From contig NC_057788.1 of the NCBI RefSeq assembly GCF_014905175.1, positions 12,221,446 to 12,285,445 of the forward strand: a stretch of 64,000 bases of DNA, written 5' to 3'. Of the stretch, positions 44,390 to 55,601 are shown in pieces. The notes beneath the pieces are model-generated. The model was not told the DNA's origin. It did not search any database and saw only the letters and a program-made list of their open reading frames with translations. Position 1 is the first letter of the stretch, and each line of letters begins with the position of its first letter. Source of the DNA: Aphidius gifuensis. Lineage: Eukaryota; Arthropoda; Insecta; Hymenoptera; Braconidae. The translations under genes and the position numbers were made by a program.

Positions 44390-45030
44390 TTCTGACCCCA
44401 CGAAGTTGAAGAAAAAGTCTCGATTTTGTAACGTGAATCTATCACTAGCACTTCACAATTACCCAATTAGTTAAATCGTTGGAAGCAAGTATCAGTATTT
44501 CATAATTTGGACACTCATTAACATTTGTATTTTCGGAATCAAATTGTATGTGAGATAGAGACTCATCTTCATCACTAATATCAACTTCCATGGCTTCTAA
44601 AAGATCTTGAACACCAAGACTTAATACTTGGGCGAAAATGCTAATTTTTTACAATCGAATATGATATCCAAATTTTTCATCAGTTGATCTTATTCACTCA
44701 TGAACTTTGCATTAACATATGCATTATACCTTGTACTTTTTTCCGAGCCCATATTGTTGGAGAAATTTTGAAAATAATTGTGCCATGTTAAGACCCTTGT
44801 GATTCCCTTTCGACGGTAAAAAATCTAGCGTAAAAGCGACAGCTTCTGTCATTAATGAAGTGACAAGTAATACCATGATAAGATTTTCCATTCATGCTTG
44901 TCCAGCCATCCATTATAAAGGAAGATTTAGAGCAATTATTATTTAAAATTGTTTTAATTTTTTCTTGGCCATCCCTTTGACAGTAAGAGTAACAAGCTAT
45001 TGAGTTGTCAGTTTTTGCTGAAAAAAAAAG
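44390..45030 (-). pseudogene. ZBED/hAT-type transposase remnant
   Basis: On the minus strand a segment at 45020-44820 reads SIACYSYC, QEKIKTILNNNCSKSSFIMD, GWTSMNGKSYHGITCHFIND, which is the hAT block with D-x-W-T-S...SY-x-G-[IV]-T-x-H[FY]I. After a stop, a piece at ~44640-44460 reads AQVLSLGVQDLLEAMEVDIS and SLSHIQFDSENTNVNE. The two are in different frames with stops between, so the gene is decayed. TTTTCAG at the upstream edge may be a relict splice acceptor. Confidence 0.55.
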
Positions 45031-46135
45031 AAAAAAAGATAAACAGTTAAAACGAAAAGAAAAGTTGAAGAAAAATCAAAACTATTCAAAATAAATAAAT
45101 ATTCAAATTATGATAAACGGAATTAAAATTTTTTCCAAATTTTCTTCTGAAAAAACTATATAAAGAAAAAAAATAAAAATATCATGGAACTTTGATAAGA
45201 TTCATCTAATATCAAGAAAATAAATTTAAAAATTTTGAACGTTACATCATTGTTATGTATTATATATTTCATTTACGATAAGTCGGAAAAAAAAAAATAA
45301 ACACAAACAAGTTTGGGTCTCTGTCTATCCCATATGAATATTATATATAAAGCAGGAACCGAATACATATAAACAGTAAATATCCGAGAATATATACGTT
45401 GCGTATAGTGATGTTTGCTTGATATTTTTTTTTTTTCCATATCTATTCTTGACTCAGTGGACCAAGTGTCTTTATCTTTGTTCATATAAAAAAAAAAACA
45501 ATTCAATAAAGAGTTATAAGAGAAAAATTTAAAAAATTATTTAAAAAAAAAAATGATATAATAAGATGAGAGACTCGAGTAAAAACAAAACAAGACGTTT
45601 TTGTAATAATAAATAGAAATTTCTGAATGTTAACAAATTATATTTTCAAAAGATTTTTCAAAATTTAGAAACATTTAAAAAAAAAACAACGGCAAACGTT
45701 TCAGCCGAAACTTTCGGCTGAATTCGTAATTCGAGGACGATTTCATGTCAATTTTGCCAGTGTAAAGGTCGATTTTGTTTTGTTTCGTTTCGTTTTGAAA
45801 AATCGAAACGGAAACAAAACAAAACGAAATTATTTCCCTTTCGCGTCCAGCCCTATTCTGAATATATGATTTTTTTACTCAATTATTCAGAATTTATATT
45901 TTTTTTCTCGAATATGAGTTAAAATTAATAAATTTTTGCATATAAAATGAATGATAAAAATATATGAAAGTCAAATTTTATAATAATTAATAACATCAAT
46001 GAAAATAAATTGGTTGGTATTATAATTAATAAGTGGATCAACATCAGTATTAATATTTGATATCAATCAATAATATCTAAGTAATACTCAAAAAACTAAA
46101 TTGTGGCAAAGTGGAGGGGACACGGTAATCGGAAA
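45031..46135. other. AT-rich spacer with palindromic TTTTGTTTTGTTTCG tract
   Basis: At 45773-45830 TTTTGTTTTGTTTCGTTTCG is followed by its approximate reverse complement (CGAAACGGAAACAAAACAAA), making a hairpin. GTTTCAGCCGAAACTTTCGGCTGAA at 45699-45723 is another short inverted repeat. No gene. Confidence 0.5.
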
Positions 46136-46445
46136 CGATTGGAACGAACTCTAATTCTTTTTTCAGGAATGAAGTCGGGTCCAAATGCTTCGCCGTCTAA
46201 AATTAATTCGGGCATTTTGAGGAAGCTGGAACAAACTCGGCAATTGCCATAATAATTGCTTTTTCTCTACTGCTGTATACGACAATTACATGATGGATAT
46301 TGTGAAAGTTAGCTATTTCTTGCAACTAACACGCATTTTCTGCACATGACCATACACTTGCATTGCTTACATATCATGTTTACTTTAGTGTTTTAACACT
46401 TTATACATGTAGAATTATAAGGAGTAGTCCCAGCATCTATCTCAT
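46136..46445 (-). pseudogene. Cys-rich coding remnant, RING-like spacing
   Basis: A minus-strand frame with three stops reads TTPYNSTCIKC, NTKVNMICKQCKCMVMCRKC and LSQYPSCNC, then CRVCSS and KMPELILDGEAFGPDF. Cys spacing (CxxC...CxxC...CxxC...PxC) is reminiscent of a RING finger, but His is missing and the frame is broken. Family uncertain. Confidence 0.3.
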
Positions 46446-47338
46446 TATCATCATCGTCATCATCTTCATCATCATTATTATCATCGTGATTGCTTGGAAC
46501 AAATCAGAAGCAAATAAAGCAAATACCAAAAACAAATAACAATTAATTAACGAGTTGAATAAAAAACAAAAAAAAAATTCTCTCAAGTTAAAAGAAATTA
46601 TAATTTTCTAATAAATCGTGATAAAATATTAAAATTTTTGTAACTTAACCTTCACCATAATTATGATCTTGGACAACAACTTTATTATCAATCAATATTG
46701 AGTTAGGTTTTGAGAGAAATCAAAATAATTATTGTATTATCTATATAAAGATTAAAGAGTTCAAATTACATTTTCAAGTAACGAGTAAACGCATTGATAA
46801 CTATATTTTCAATATTATTTTGATGTGCTACTCGTGCTACATTATCTACTTGTACAATCTTATTGATATTGTGTTGTACCAGTAAATTTGCTCCAGACAT
46901 AATGTAATTTATTGCAATTTGTTCAGAAGTTGTAAATAAATAAACTAATATATTGTAGAGAATTTCTTAAATTTTTCAAAAATAAATTATAAAATATGTA
47001 ATAAAGTTTCTCAGCATTTCGCTAAATAGTTGGATCAAAAGAAATTACCAAACATCTTTTGTATTCTTTTTGAATTAACATCCGGTGAATAGTGGCAGTG
47101 ATGGTGCAACTGTCAAAAAACGTGAGTTTGTTAAAACATGATTATCCAATATCATTTGAAGCCTATGTAATATGCATATACACTTTGAAAGCAGCGGTGA
47201 AACTTTTGGAGAAGTGGTAATATACCCTCTAAATAGTTTACAAAAGAAATAACTCGTTATTGTCGATAGATATAAATTTTTTAAAATATATTTGAATCAA
47301 TGAATTAAATGACTTACCATGAATTTCCAAAAGTTGAC
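46446..47338. other. Spacer, AT-rich
   Basis: TCATCATC microsatellite at 46440-46490. On the minus strand near 46780-46910 an ankyrin-like reading (LVQHNINKIVQVDNVARVAH, with NAFTRYLKM downstream) is visible but short and unsupported. Confidence 0.3.
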
Positions 47339-47391
47339 CACTCCAGCATTGACAATGTCCAGTAGATTTGCCAATTTTCTGGCTGTTTCAT

Positions 47392-47694
47392 TGGTAAATT
47401 TTTCTTCAAATCATCTCGACGGTGAATGGTGAAGTTTGCTGGTCTTGTCGCATATTTAGGTCGTTGAAACCATGTGAGTAAACCAGTGAAATTTCGACAA
47501 GATTGTGCTGCTTGAATTCATCGATTAAGAATATCGAATCATGCAGTTATGTTGTCTGCTAGCTCCAAGGCTATGCATATAAGACATGAGTTCTGGAATA
47601 ACTGGAATATGGTCATCATTAGTTGAATTAATTTCCAGCTTTTTTCAAAATGCTCTGTTAAGAAAAAAAAAAAAATTAATTATTCATTTGGTAC
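47392..47694 (+). repeat. ~300-bp duplicated segment, copy A
   Basis: Matches 51787-52100 in the same orientation. There are a few substitutions (for example AATGGTG against AAAGGTG, TTTCGACAAGATTG against TTTCGCCAAGATCG) and one ~10-bp deletion of CATTATGAAC after CCAGCT. On the minus strand it has coding-like text with stops (EINSTNDDHIPVIPELMSYM, ASRQHNCMIRYS), probably part of a decayed gene of unrecognised family. Confidence 0.85.
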
Positions 47695-47943
47695 AATAAT
47701 TTTCCGACATAACGAAAATGCGTTCATACATGGCGAAAAATTTACCAGAAAAAATGAATGAAAAGTTGATCTTCTCGCTGCCTTTGGCTTCTTCACTTCA
47801 CTTGTGGCTACTGGCAACCCAAAGTCACACCTAGTGGTTATTGATTGGATTCTGATATTTGGCATAAATTCAGTCTTTACAAATTGCTTTAACTCTTTAA
47901 ACAAAGGTATTGGTTCTTTTATTAAAACATAGCCAAACACCAA
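47680..47943 (-). CDS. Unassigned 87-codon frame
   Basis: Reads GYVLIKEPIPLFKELKQFVKT, NIRIQSITTRCDFGLPV and so on; basic and globular in character. It abuts the duplicated segment and may be an upstream exon of the same unknown gene as in copy A. No family recognised, and its start is not firm. Confidence 0.25.
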   Translation of the reverse strand: MVFGYVLIKEPIPLFKELKQFVKTEFMPNIRIQSITTRCDFGLPVATSEVKKPKAARRSTFHSFFLVNFSPCMNAFSLCRKIIVPNE

Positions 47944-47949
47944 TGCCTA

Positions 47950-48481
47950 AAAAATTAATTAACATAAATCAAATTAATATGAATGATACAAATGAAAAAT
48001 ATTTTTTATCAGTTAAAAAAAAAATTATCAAAGTTATCAATCGACATGTTCTTTGTATTGACGAGTTATTAAGAACACAGATCGTGTTTCATCGGAATAC
48101 AGAATCACAAGAAATGACAATGAAAGGTCTAATCAACTGGCGATAGTGAATTAATCTTTTTCTTTCACTTCGAATCCATATAAATCACCTATATATTTAT
48201 ATAATTATATTCATCATCTGATTTTATTATCAAATAAAAAGTAATTATATGCTGTCACGAAGCAGCGAACCAAGGTCACGGTCCATCCCACGTCATAGTT
48301 AAATAAAAATTGTAATATCAACGTCAATGTGAGTACCTTTGTATTCTTATTATTAAGTGTTTGTTCGTAACTTTTGTAATTAAACCATAGGTAAAATTTT
48401 TGCTCTCTATTGAATAGAATTGTATATATTTTTTTCATCAATTATTCAATTCAAAAAATTTATATAGTTTTTGAATAATAA
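47950..48481. other. Spacer
   Basis: A plus-strand frame at 47910-48146 (KIIKVINRHVLCIDELLRTQ) has no known motif. The remainder is AT-rich. Confidence 0.3.
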
Positions 48482-48482
48482 C

Positions 48483-50533
48483 CCAGGTAGAAATTTGACC
48501 TCGCAACGATATAGCTGCGGTGTTTGTGCGCGATATACAATGTCGCAGCAGTATCGCAAAAAGAAACGCAAAAAGATCGTGGCGAGCCCGCAATGTAATG
48601 ATGTTTTGAGTCGCAGCGAAGTCGCATGCGATATAGACAAGTCAGGTTTGGTTAGGTGAGATTAGGAGGTAAATTTCATAATAATAATAATAATAATAAT
48701 GATAATAATAATAATAAAATTAATAACAAAACATTTTTTTTATTCAATTTAAAAATACATTGAACACATTAATTTTCATTAGATGATGATAATGATTGTG
48801 AGAATGTTGGATTCCAAAAGCCTGGTTGGGTTTTCTTTGGACTACTAAAAACAAATATAAATATTCATATATTTTGTTCAAAAAAATAAATATGAATTAT
48901 AATAATGCCATTACTAACCTATCATAGTCGTTAGGTTTCTTTTTTTGCTGCTATAATATATTTTTGTGGTACTTTTATTTTCTTCTTGATGGGACTTCAA
49001 GGGGTGAGTGAACCTGGCCTGCATGAGTCCTAGAAAAATTATCTAGGATACTCATTAGAAGCGTCTTGATTTGTACTAATTTGTACCACCATCAATCAAT
49101 ATTTTTCAATAATTTTTTTTTTGTTTTAAAGAGCAAAACAAGAGCTAATTTGTACCGATTAAATCAGAATTTGTACCTCAATAATAATAATAAAAAAACA
49201 AGTTACTCCGAAATATCAATTGATAATACTTTATTATTATTATTGAGGTACAAATTGTAATTTTATCGGTACAAATTAGCTCTTGTTTTGCTCTTTATAA
49301 CAAAAAAAAATTTATCAAAAAATATTAATTTTTAAAAGCGCCATGCAATTGTTTATCAAATATTATTATTAACAATTGCATGGCGCCTTTAAAAATCAAT
49401 ATTTTTCAATAATTTTTTTTTTATTTTAAAGAACAGAACAAGAGCTAATTTGTACCGATCAAATAAGAATTTGTACCTCAATAATTAAAGTAGATATGCA
49501 ATTGTTAATTATCATTTTGGAGTAAATAATTTTTTTTTGTTGTTATTCTTGAGGTACAAAATAGTACAAATTATTCTGCGTCTGTAGCAATTTTTTTTAC
49601 CCTTCTAAGTCATCTAGAAAAAAAGTCGATATTTAACCCTTTCTGGACCCTTTAATTTTGAGGTACAAATTAAATCAATGGTGGTACAAATTACTACAAA
49701 TCAAGACGCTTCTAATGAGTATCCTAGATAATTTTTCTAGGACTCATGCAGGCCAGGTTCACGCACACTACTTCAAGCTACTATTTTATCATCGTTATCA
49801 ACAGTATCACGAACTTTTGTTGAACACTCAGTGCTATTCGATTTGGAAAACAGCTGCCAGTAGGCTTCTCCCAAGGCTAAAAAACGAAAACAAATAGAAG
49901 TTGATAAAAAGAAAAACTAAAAATTTTTATTACAATCTCACAATTAATTTTATATTGTCTTACTTTGACAGCTAGTGATAATTCCCTTATTTGCCATTTG
50001 CATGTTGTTTAAACTTCGACAAATAAGTTTATATTCTTTTTGAAAGTTGTTCATATTTTCTTCGGCTTGAAGTATCAATTCCTGATGATTATTGACTCCA
50101 TCATTAATTAAATTGTTCATTTTCCTGTAATAAGATTGAGGTTATAATTATTATAAAATATCAATCTATTCATTTATACTATTAAAATAAAACAATAACT
50201 AAACCATCATCACGAGAATATACTCAAAAGTAATATGAGAATAAAAATCAGTACTTACTTGTATAAACAGTCATTAAATTTGATTACAATAAATTTATAT
50301 ATTTTATAACGTCAACAATGTTATTTTTCATTCTCCCTGTTATGAGAGAACCACAAGACTGCATCAGATTTAGTTAAGTGCCCATGCGCATATATTATTG
50401 TAAGGGCCACGGTCCACGGATACCTCGCAGCAAGCTCGCAGCTGCATAGGGCTGCGAGTATCGCAATAGATAGCTCGCGCCCAGCATGCTGCGACATTGA
50501 ATGTCGCAACTCGAAGTCAAATTTCTACCTGGG
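48483..50533. mobile_element. ~2.05-kb element with 18-bp terminal inverted repeats
   Basis: CCCAGGTAGAAATTTGAC at 48483-48500 is exactly inverted as GTCAAATTTCTACCTGGG at 50516-50533. Just inside both ends are GC-rich blocks with TCGCA / TGCGA repeats (48503-48645 and 50400-50512) containing GCGACATTG / CAATGTCGC. There is no transposase and no clear target-site duplication. Another element is nested inside at 49008-49762. Confidence 0.75.
49008..49762. mobile_element. Nested fold-back element, GTGAACCTGGCCTGCATGAG ends
   Basis: The left arm from 49008 (GTGAACCTGGCCTGCATGAG, TCCTAGAAAAATTATCTAGG, ATACTCATTAGAAGCGTC) is mirrored with almost no change at 49692-49762. Inside, a unit with GAGCTAATTTGTACCGAT occurs at 49142, inverted at about 49262, and again directly at 49441. 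TTGTACCTC / GAGGTACAA pairs recur. No coding potential. Confidence 0.85.
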
Positions 50534-51786
50534 AATACGTGTACTTTCAGTTTCGAATATTTGAACTTATTTATTGAAATATTATCACAAATATTACGCT
50601 TAAACGATTCAGAAAAATTAAAAGATTTCCAAGCAATCGTAAGATGAGCAAGGTTATCAAATAGTAGTCATGAAGTACTAGCTCTTTCTGCGAAAAACTA
50701 GATTAGAAAATTGTTATAAACGTCAAAAAAAAAAAATGTGATATTTTTTTCAAAAAGCTAAGAAAATATTACATCAAAAATAATTTTTCTTTATATTTTC
50801 ATTTGCCGACTACTAAAACTAAAAAAAAAAAAAAATTAATCTCTATGAAATGCCCATGCAATAACTGCCAGAATAATGAATAAAAAAAAAAAAAAAAAAA
50901 TACGTAAGTGTATTTTATCGATCGAGGACTATAATCTTTTAAAGTTTCAAGAAGTTCTGGGGATTAGTCATTAAAACCGACTGAAGGGCGTTTTTCCAAT
51001 TTTATTTGAAATTTATTTAATGGCAGGATTTTTTAAATTATTGATTGTTTACTAATAATTATGAATAATTCATTATTAATAAGGGAAACATAAAAATAAC
51101 TACAAATCTATATCTTTTATTAAAAATGATTTTGAAATGGAAACAAAGGCGTAAGTCTATGGACATACGCCCTTTATCTTTTATCGAAGGTTGTTAATCC
51201 CTTCTTCCTTTTTTTTTATATGCCTTAAAATGAGATGAAAAACCCGAAAATTTATAAATTTGCTCTTGCGTCCTTTCTTTTTTAATAAAAAAAAATTCCC
51301 GAAAATTGCACTTACGCATTTTTTCTATTAATGCGACGATATTAATAATAAAATTGATAATAATAATATTCGAAATATAAATACTAATAAGTATTAATAT
51401 TTATATTCGAATATTATTGTCAGTATTATAATTATTATTATTATTATTATTCAGAGAGAAATTCAGCGTGACATGCAACTACTCCGCAAGAAGTTTCTTT
51501 TCCCTCGCGGGTACTCGCAACACGCTAATTTTTCTTTTATTATATAAACAATAATAAAAACGATATGATTCAATGGAGAGGCATCGGATAGCCTCGAAAA
51601 GCAGAATTTATTTTGAAGCACTATTCAAAAAAAAAAATATATTTATAGTTATTTCATTCATAAATAATGTTCTCGATTCAAAAAGATTATTATAAAATAT
51701 AAAATTGTATCCATCAGGACTTTTTCAAACACGTCTTATAAAAACGGATTGTGAAAAAAATGGAGGAAGTGATATACTTATAGAAC
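50534..51786. other. AT-rich spacer
   Basis: Poly-A runs at 50728, 50822 and 50884. At 51336-51445 ATTAATAATAAAATTGATAATAATAATATTCG and its approximate complement form a hairpin. GC-richer TACTCCGCAAGAAG...CCTCGCGGGTACTCGC at 51480-51510. No gene. Confidence 0.4.
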
Positions 51787-52100
51787 TTGGTAAATTTTTC
51801 TTCAAATCATCTCGACGGTGAAAGGTGAAGTTTGCTGGTCTTGTCGCATATTTAGGTCGTTGAAACCATGTGAGTAAACCAGTGAAATTTCGCCAAGATC
51901 GTGCTGCTTGAATTCATCGATTAAGAATATCGAATCATGCAGTTATGTTGTCTGCTAGCTCCAAGGCTATGCATATAAGACATGAGTTCTGGAATAACTG
52001 GAATATGGTCATCATTAGTTGAATTAATTTCCAGCTCATTATGAACTTTTTCCAAAATGCTCTGTTAAGAAAAAAAAAAAAATTAATTATTCATTTGGTA
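51787..52100 (+). repeat. ~310-bp duplicated segment, copy B
   Basis: Near-identical direct copy of 47392-47694, retaining the ~10 bases lost from copy A. After the shared TTCATTTGGTAC the two copies diverge. Confidence 0.85.
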
Positions 52101-52133
52101 CGAGGTTTCACTAAACACTGTTAATCTAAAAAT

Positions 52134-52334
52134 ATGACTGAGCAATCTAAAATAGCTCACTTGCTTATTCTTCAAAGTAACAAAAAAAAATTAAATATCG
52201 AAATAAATACAGCAAAAGTTTATAGAAATATTATCGAAAGAACTAAAACTTTAATAATAAGTTGTTCTCAGTGTATCTCTGATTTACAAGATACCATACT
52301 TTTAAGTTCAATAGAAAGAATGCAGCAACAGTAG
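52134..52334 (+). CDS. Unassigned 66-codon frame
   Basis: ATG-started and intact (MTEQSKIAHLLILQSNKKKL, SCSQCISDLQDTILLSSIER). Helical, with one Cys pair. No family recognised; it could be a chance frame or an exon. Confidence 0.25.
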   Translation: MTEQSKIAHLLILQSNKKKLNIEINTAKVYRNIIERTKTLIISCSQCISDLQDTILLSSIERMQQQ

Positions 52335-52516
52335 AGTGGCCATTATTTTTTTTTTCGAAAAATTCTGCTCCTAGAGGTTTTTTTTCTTAAATCTGTGAAA
52401 AAAAATATAGGCAAAATTTCAAAGCCTTATCTGAACTCTACGTTGCAATTGATACGCACTTAACTCATATTCACTTACTTTTAAATGCTAAAGTTCTTAA
52501 AGGCTGTCACGATTCT
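52335..52516. other. Short spacer before the copia LTR
   Basis: AT-rich, nothing seen. Confidence 0.3.
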
Positions 52517-52907
52517 TGTTGCCTTAAAGGCTGAGTCACATATATAATGGTCCGACTCTCCAACTAGCGACCTCATCAACACTAAGTCATTTTAGAGTAG
52601 GGCAAATCCCCCCTTTTTCCGTATTTTAAATTGAGTAAAATAATTAGGAGTGTAAACTCTTTCTCTCTTGTCTTCTAGACGTCGGACTGACTGGACCTTT
52701 GATTTTGTTGAAGATATCTAATTCCCTGTATTATCAACATATATTATTTCTATTTAACGACACCTAGTGTCTCTGAAGTATCTCTTGTACTATTATTATT
52801 ATTGCTAAATACTTACAAAAAACGTTCAATTAAGTACTGATAAATTGTTTATTAATTTATACATAAATATCACCTTAATCCTGCGTATTAAAGCACCCTG
52901 CTCAACA
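52517..52907 (+). mobile_element. Copia-type 5' LTR
   Basis: Begins TGTTG (52517-52521) and ends CAACA (52903-52907), short perfect inverted ends typical of copia LTRs. Length 391 bp. ATATATAA near 52540 could be its TATA box. It is followed at once by a copia-type primer-binding site and, ~200 bp later, a copia Gag frame. Confidence 0.75.
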
Positions 52908-52921
52908 GGTTATGGGCCCAT
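52908..52921 (+). other. Copia primer-binding site (initiator-Met tRNA type)
   Basis: GGTTATGGGCCCAT directly after the LTR end. The GGTTATGGGCCCA core is the well-known copia-class PBS that pairs with an internal part of initiator methionyl-tRNA. Confidence 0.75.
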
Positions 52922-53106
52922 GGGATTATGGATTAATTAAAGTGAGAATATTAATTGAAAAATAAATCAAAAACTTGTTATACTGCACTCCGTTTTATTT
53001 TTGAGGTTAAGAAGACACGAGGTCAAAAAGATACTCCTTTTTGTGTAATAAAATTATAAATTAATTTTTATCACACACACAATAAAGTTCTCAATCATTA
53101 TAATGG

Positions 53107-53590
53107 ATGACGATACTGATTCAAGATACAAAAACAATTAGATTGAAAGGTCAATCTAATTGGGCAATTTGGAAATTCCAAACAAAAATTGATTTACTTG
53201 GTACTCAAACATTGGGTGTAGTCACAGGTGAAGATGTTAAACCAACATCACTAGCAGATGATGCAACAGCTGCTCAGATTGCTAGTTACACAACTTCTTT
53301 GAGAAATTGGGAAAAGTTGGAGGGCAAAGCCCAGAAAATAATCGTCAATGGATTGACTGAAAGAGTCATGCTACACATTACAAATTGTGAATCATCAAAT
53401 CAGATGTGGTCTAAATTACATGAAATCTATGATGATAAAAACGAAGCAAGTATGTATATGTTGTATAAAGAATGGTATGCACTTGCTATGACTGAAAAAG
53501 ACGATATAGAACAACACACTGGTAAAGTACAACAATGAGCACATAAATTTGAAGCTATGGGTGAAAAGTTACATGAAACAATGATTATTA
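53107..53590 (+). pseudogene. gag: Copia Gag, 3'-truncated and broken
   Basis: ATG at 53107 gives 143 codons to a TGA at 53536-53538. Near the N-terminus is the copia-Gag block with LKGQSNWAIWKFQ. KAQKIIVNGLTERVMLHITN and MWSKLHEIYDDKNEASMYML then follow, the UBN2/gag-polypeptide pattern of Ty1/copia elements. The frame continues past the stop with HKFEAMGEKLHETMI and then loses similarity near 53590. No nucleocapsid, protease, integrase, RT or 3' LTR follows. Confidence 0.8.
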
Positions 53591-53722
53591 TAAAGACCCG
53601 GGAAAAAATATTATAGATCTATATTGATATATATGCTGCAGATCTATATTGACACTAGAATCCGCACCATCTGTATTTATCGGTTTAGATCTTTTTGATT
53701 GACTGTACTATAGCTAAAAAAA

Positions 53723-53833
53723 TTTTATGTTACAAGGGCAGTGGGAACAATGTGTGAATTTCCAAAGCGCAAGAGGGGTAGTGCGCTTTTTAGAAATTCA
53801 CACATTATTACCACTGTCCCTAGTAACATAAAA
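53723..53833. other. Long hairpin 1 (111 bp)
   Basis: TTTTATGTTAC...GGGCAGTGG...AATGTGTGAATTTC is mirrored by GAAATTCACACATT...CCACTGTCCC...GTAACATAAAA. The loop lies around AGAGGGGTAGTG, and AAAGCGCA pairs with TGCGCTTT. Confidence 0.85.
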
Positions 53834-53838
53834 TATGG

Positions 53839-53965
53839 TTCGTTACATGTGCCCAATCAGAGAGCCCGCTTACAACTCATTTGGAGGGGAAACACTCGCC
53901 AAGGCTCGTGCTTGCCCCTCCAAATTCATTGAGAGCACACTCTCTGAGTGGGCACTTGTAACGAA
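53839..53965. other. Long hairpin 2 (127 bp)
   Basis: TTCGTTACATGTGCCCAATCAG...ATTTGGAGGGG is mirrored by CCCCTCCAAAT...CTGAGTGGGCACTTGTAACGAA. It starts 6 bp after hairpin 1. The two stems are unrelated in sequence apart from the GTTAC/GTAAC ends. Confidence 0.85.
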
Positions 53966-54085
53966 ATATACTATTCCAGGCCCGTAGATCTGTATGTTTC
54001 AAATTAGATCTTGATAGATCTGATGGACAATATTTCTATACAGTGTAGATCTAAATAGATCTATTTAGATCTAAAACTTTGCTAG

Positions 54086-55370
54086 TTTAATAAATAATTA
54101 AAGTTTTCTTTATATTAATTTTATTCAACAAATAACGAATAATACAAGCTGTGAAAAAATAAAAACATTTATTATTTAACCAAAAAATAAATACGGTAAG
54201 TTATAATTTTTAATTTATTTTTTCAATCATAAAATTAATATATACAGTTTGTAATGACAAATTTAAAAAAAAAAGTTTGAACGTATCCATTAGAATTGTT
54301 GTACTGTCTAATAGCACAACATTGCGGTAAATTTTTGAATCATCAAATGTTTTTCGTCGATAATGCCGTCAACAATATATATTTTTAATCTTTTTTATAT
54401 TAACAGTACAAAAATAATAAAAAGTTATGTACTACCAATATTATTTATTATATTATTATTGATTTTTTTAAAAAAAGCAAAAAAAAAATTTCTTTTAAAC
54501 AAAATATTTTTGTCTTTTTAAATTTAAAATTAATCTAATTAATCAAAGTTTTAGCTATTATAAAAATCATAAAACTCAAAATTAAAACTTTTTTTTATAG
54601 AAAAATTAGTATTGATTGATTTATTTTTATATCTTAACAGCCTGATGCTTTTTTTCTCAGGTAGGAAACAAGGTTTAAGGTAAAAATGGCCCTCAATGGA
54701 CTGAGGTTCCTTGTTTCGAGTAGGAAACAAGGTTGAGAAATAAATAAATAAAAATCCTAGGTAAAATTTTTAGTCACTGCCTTGGCATGATTCCGAGGAA
54801 TCATGGCGGACGTGTTGTCCCTTTGATGAGAAATTCTCATCAATGGCCTGTATAAGAGCATGAATGTGACTTGGTTATTGATGGGTGTACACCACAGATG
54901 AAAATACTAGTAAAAATGATAATTGTCGTTGTTTGTTTTCAAAGGACTCTTTGAAAACGGATAAATAATAACCATAATTATGCAAATTATATTTTTTTTA
55001 GGGTTTCTTAATTTACTTATTCAGGCTGATATTATACTACATGGAGGAATAATTAAATTGCAATCATAAATACAATTAATCATCTAGGAGAAGACAAATA
55101 TCTAGGAGAAGAATAAATCAATAAAAAAAGATAGATTGAATGTAGATATTCCATTGACTGAATAAAATTGACTGTAGATATAAAATAGAATTGTAAATGT
55201 TGTTCGTTCAGGGTTTTTACATTGGGTTTTCCCCTGAACCGTGAGTGAATACTGAACAACATCTTAAGATAACTCGAGAATCCCCAGTGGTCAGGGATCT
55301 GATTGATACAATCAGATTGTTGAACATTCTTGAACTGTAGGTTACGGATTGTCGGGACGACAATTTTCAT
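54086..55370. other. Gene-free region; short palindromes at 54660-54735
   Basis: GTAGGAAACAAGG at 54661 is repeated at 54719 and inverted (CCTTGTTTC) at 54709. Otherwise AT-rich until about 55030. From 55150 to 55370 the composition becomes mixed and is presumably the internal 3' part of the LTR element whose LTR starts at 55385. No frame was readable. Confidence 0.45.
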
Positions 55371-55384
55371 TGGGCGGAGGGTAG
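55371..55384 (+). other. Polypurine tract before LTR
   Basis: GGGCGGAGGGTAG-type purine-rich tract immediately upstream of TGTCACG, as expected for plus-strand priming of a gypsy-class 3' LTR. Confidence 0.5.
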
Positions 55385-55598
55385 TGTCACGAATATGAAG
55401 TTAATCGCTCCCTCCTCCCTTATGATAGACAGAGACAGACAATATAGAATTAGTTAAGAATAAATGACGACCTTAGTAACGGGAAAGAGATGAGAGAAAG
55501 AGTGAAGTTGCAGTTGCAATATAAGAGCAAATGAATAAAGACCTATTAATTTGAATAGAAAAGAGAGATATCATTTATTTTAACCCTAAAACGTAACA
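55385..55598 (+). mobile_element. Gypsy-class LTR (3' LTR or solo-like), 214 bp
   Basis: Starts TGTCACG and ends CGTAACA (imperfect inverted ends). Contains a possible TATA-like ACAATATAGAAT at 55439-55450 and an AATAAA polyadenylation signal at 55532-55537. A polypurine tract precedes it, so it is read as a plus-strand 3' LTR whose internal region is not recognisable. Its right end lies only a few bases from the next element. Confidence 0.6.
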
Positions 55599-55601
55599 AT
55601 A

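Larger units (their letters stand above)
53595..54085. repeat. AGATCT-rich region enclosing two hairpins
   Basis: Variants of ATAGATCTATATTGATA, TAGATCT and ATCTATTTAGATCT recur at 53610-53690 and 53985-54075 on both sides of two long palindromes. The surrounding A/T content is high. The arrangement suggests one composite element whose ends are the AGATCT repeats. Confidence 0.6.

Noticed and set aside
48471..48659. Open frames on both strands near 48.5 kb
   Set aside because: They lie within the terminal, TCGCA-rich arm of the 48483-50533 element.
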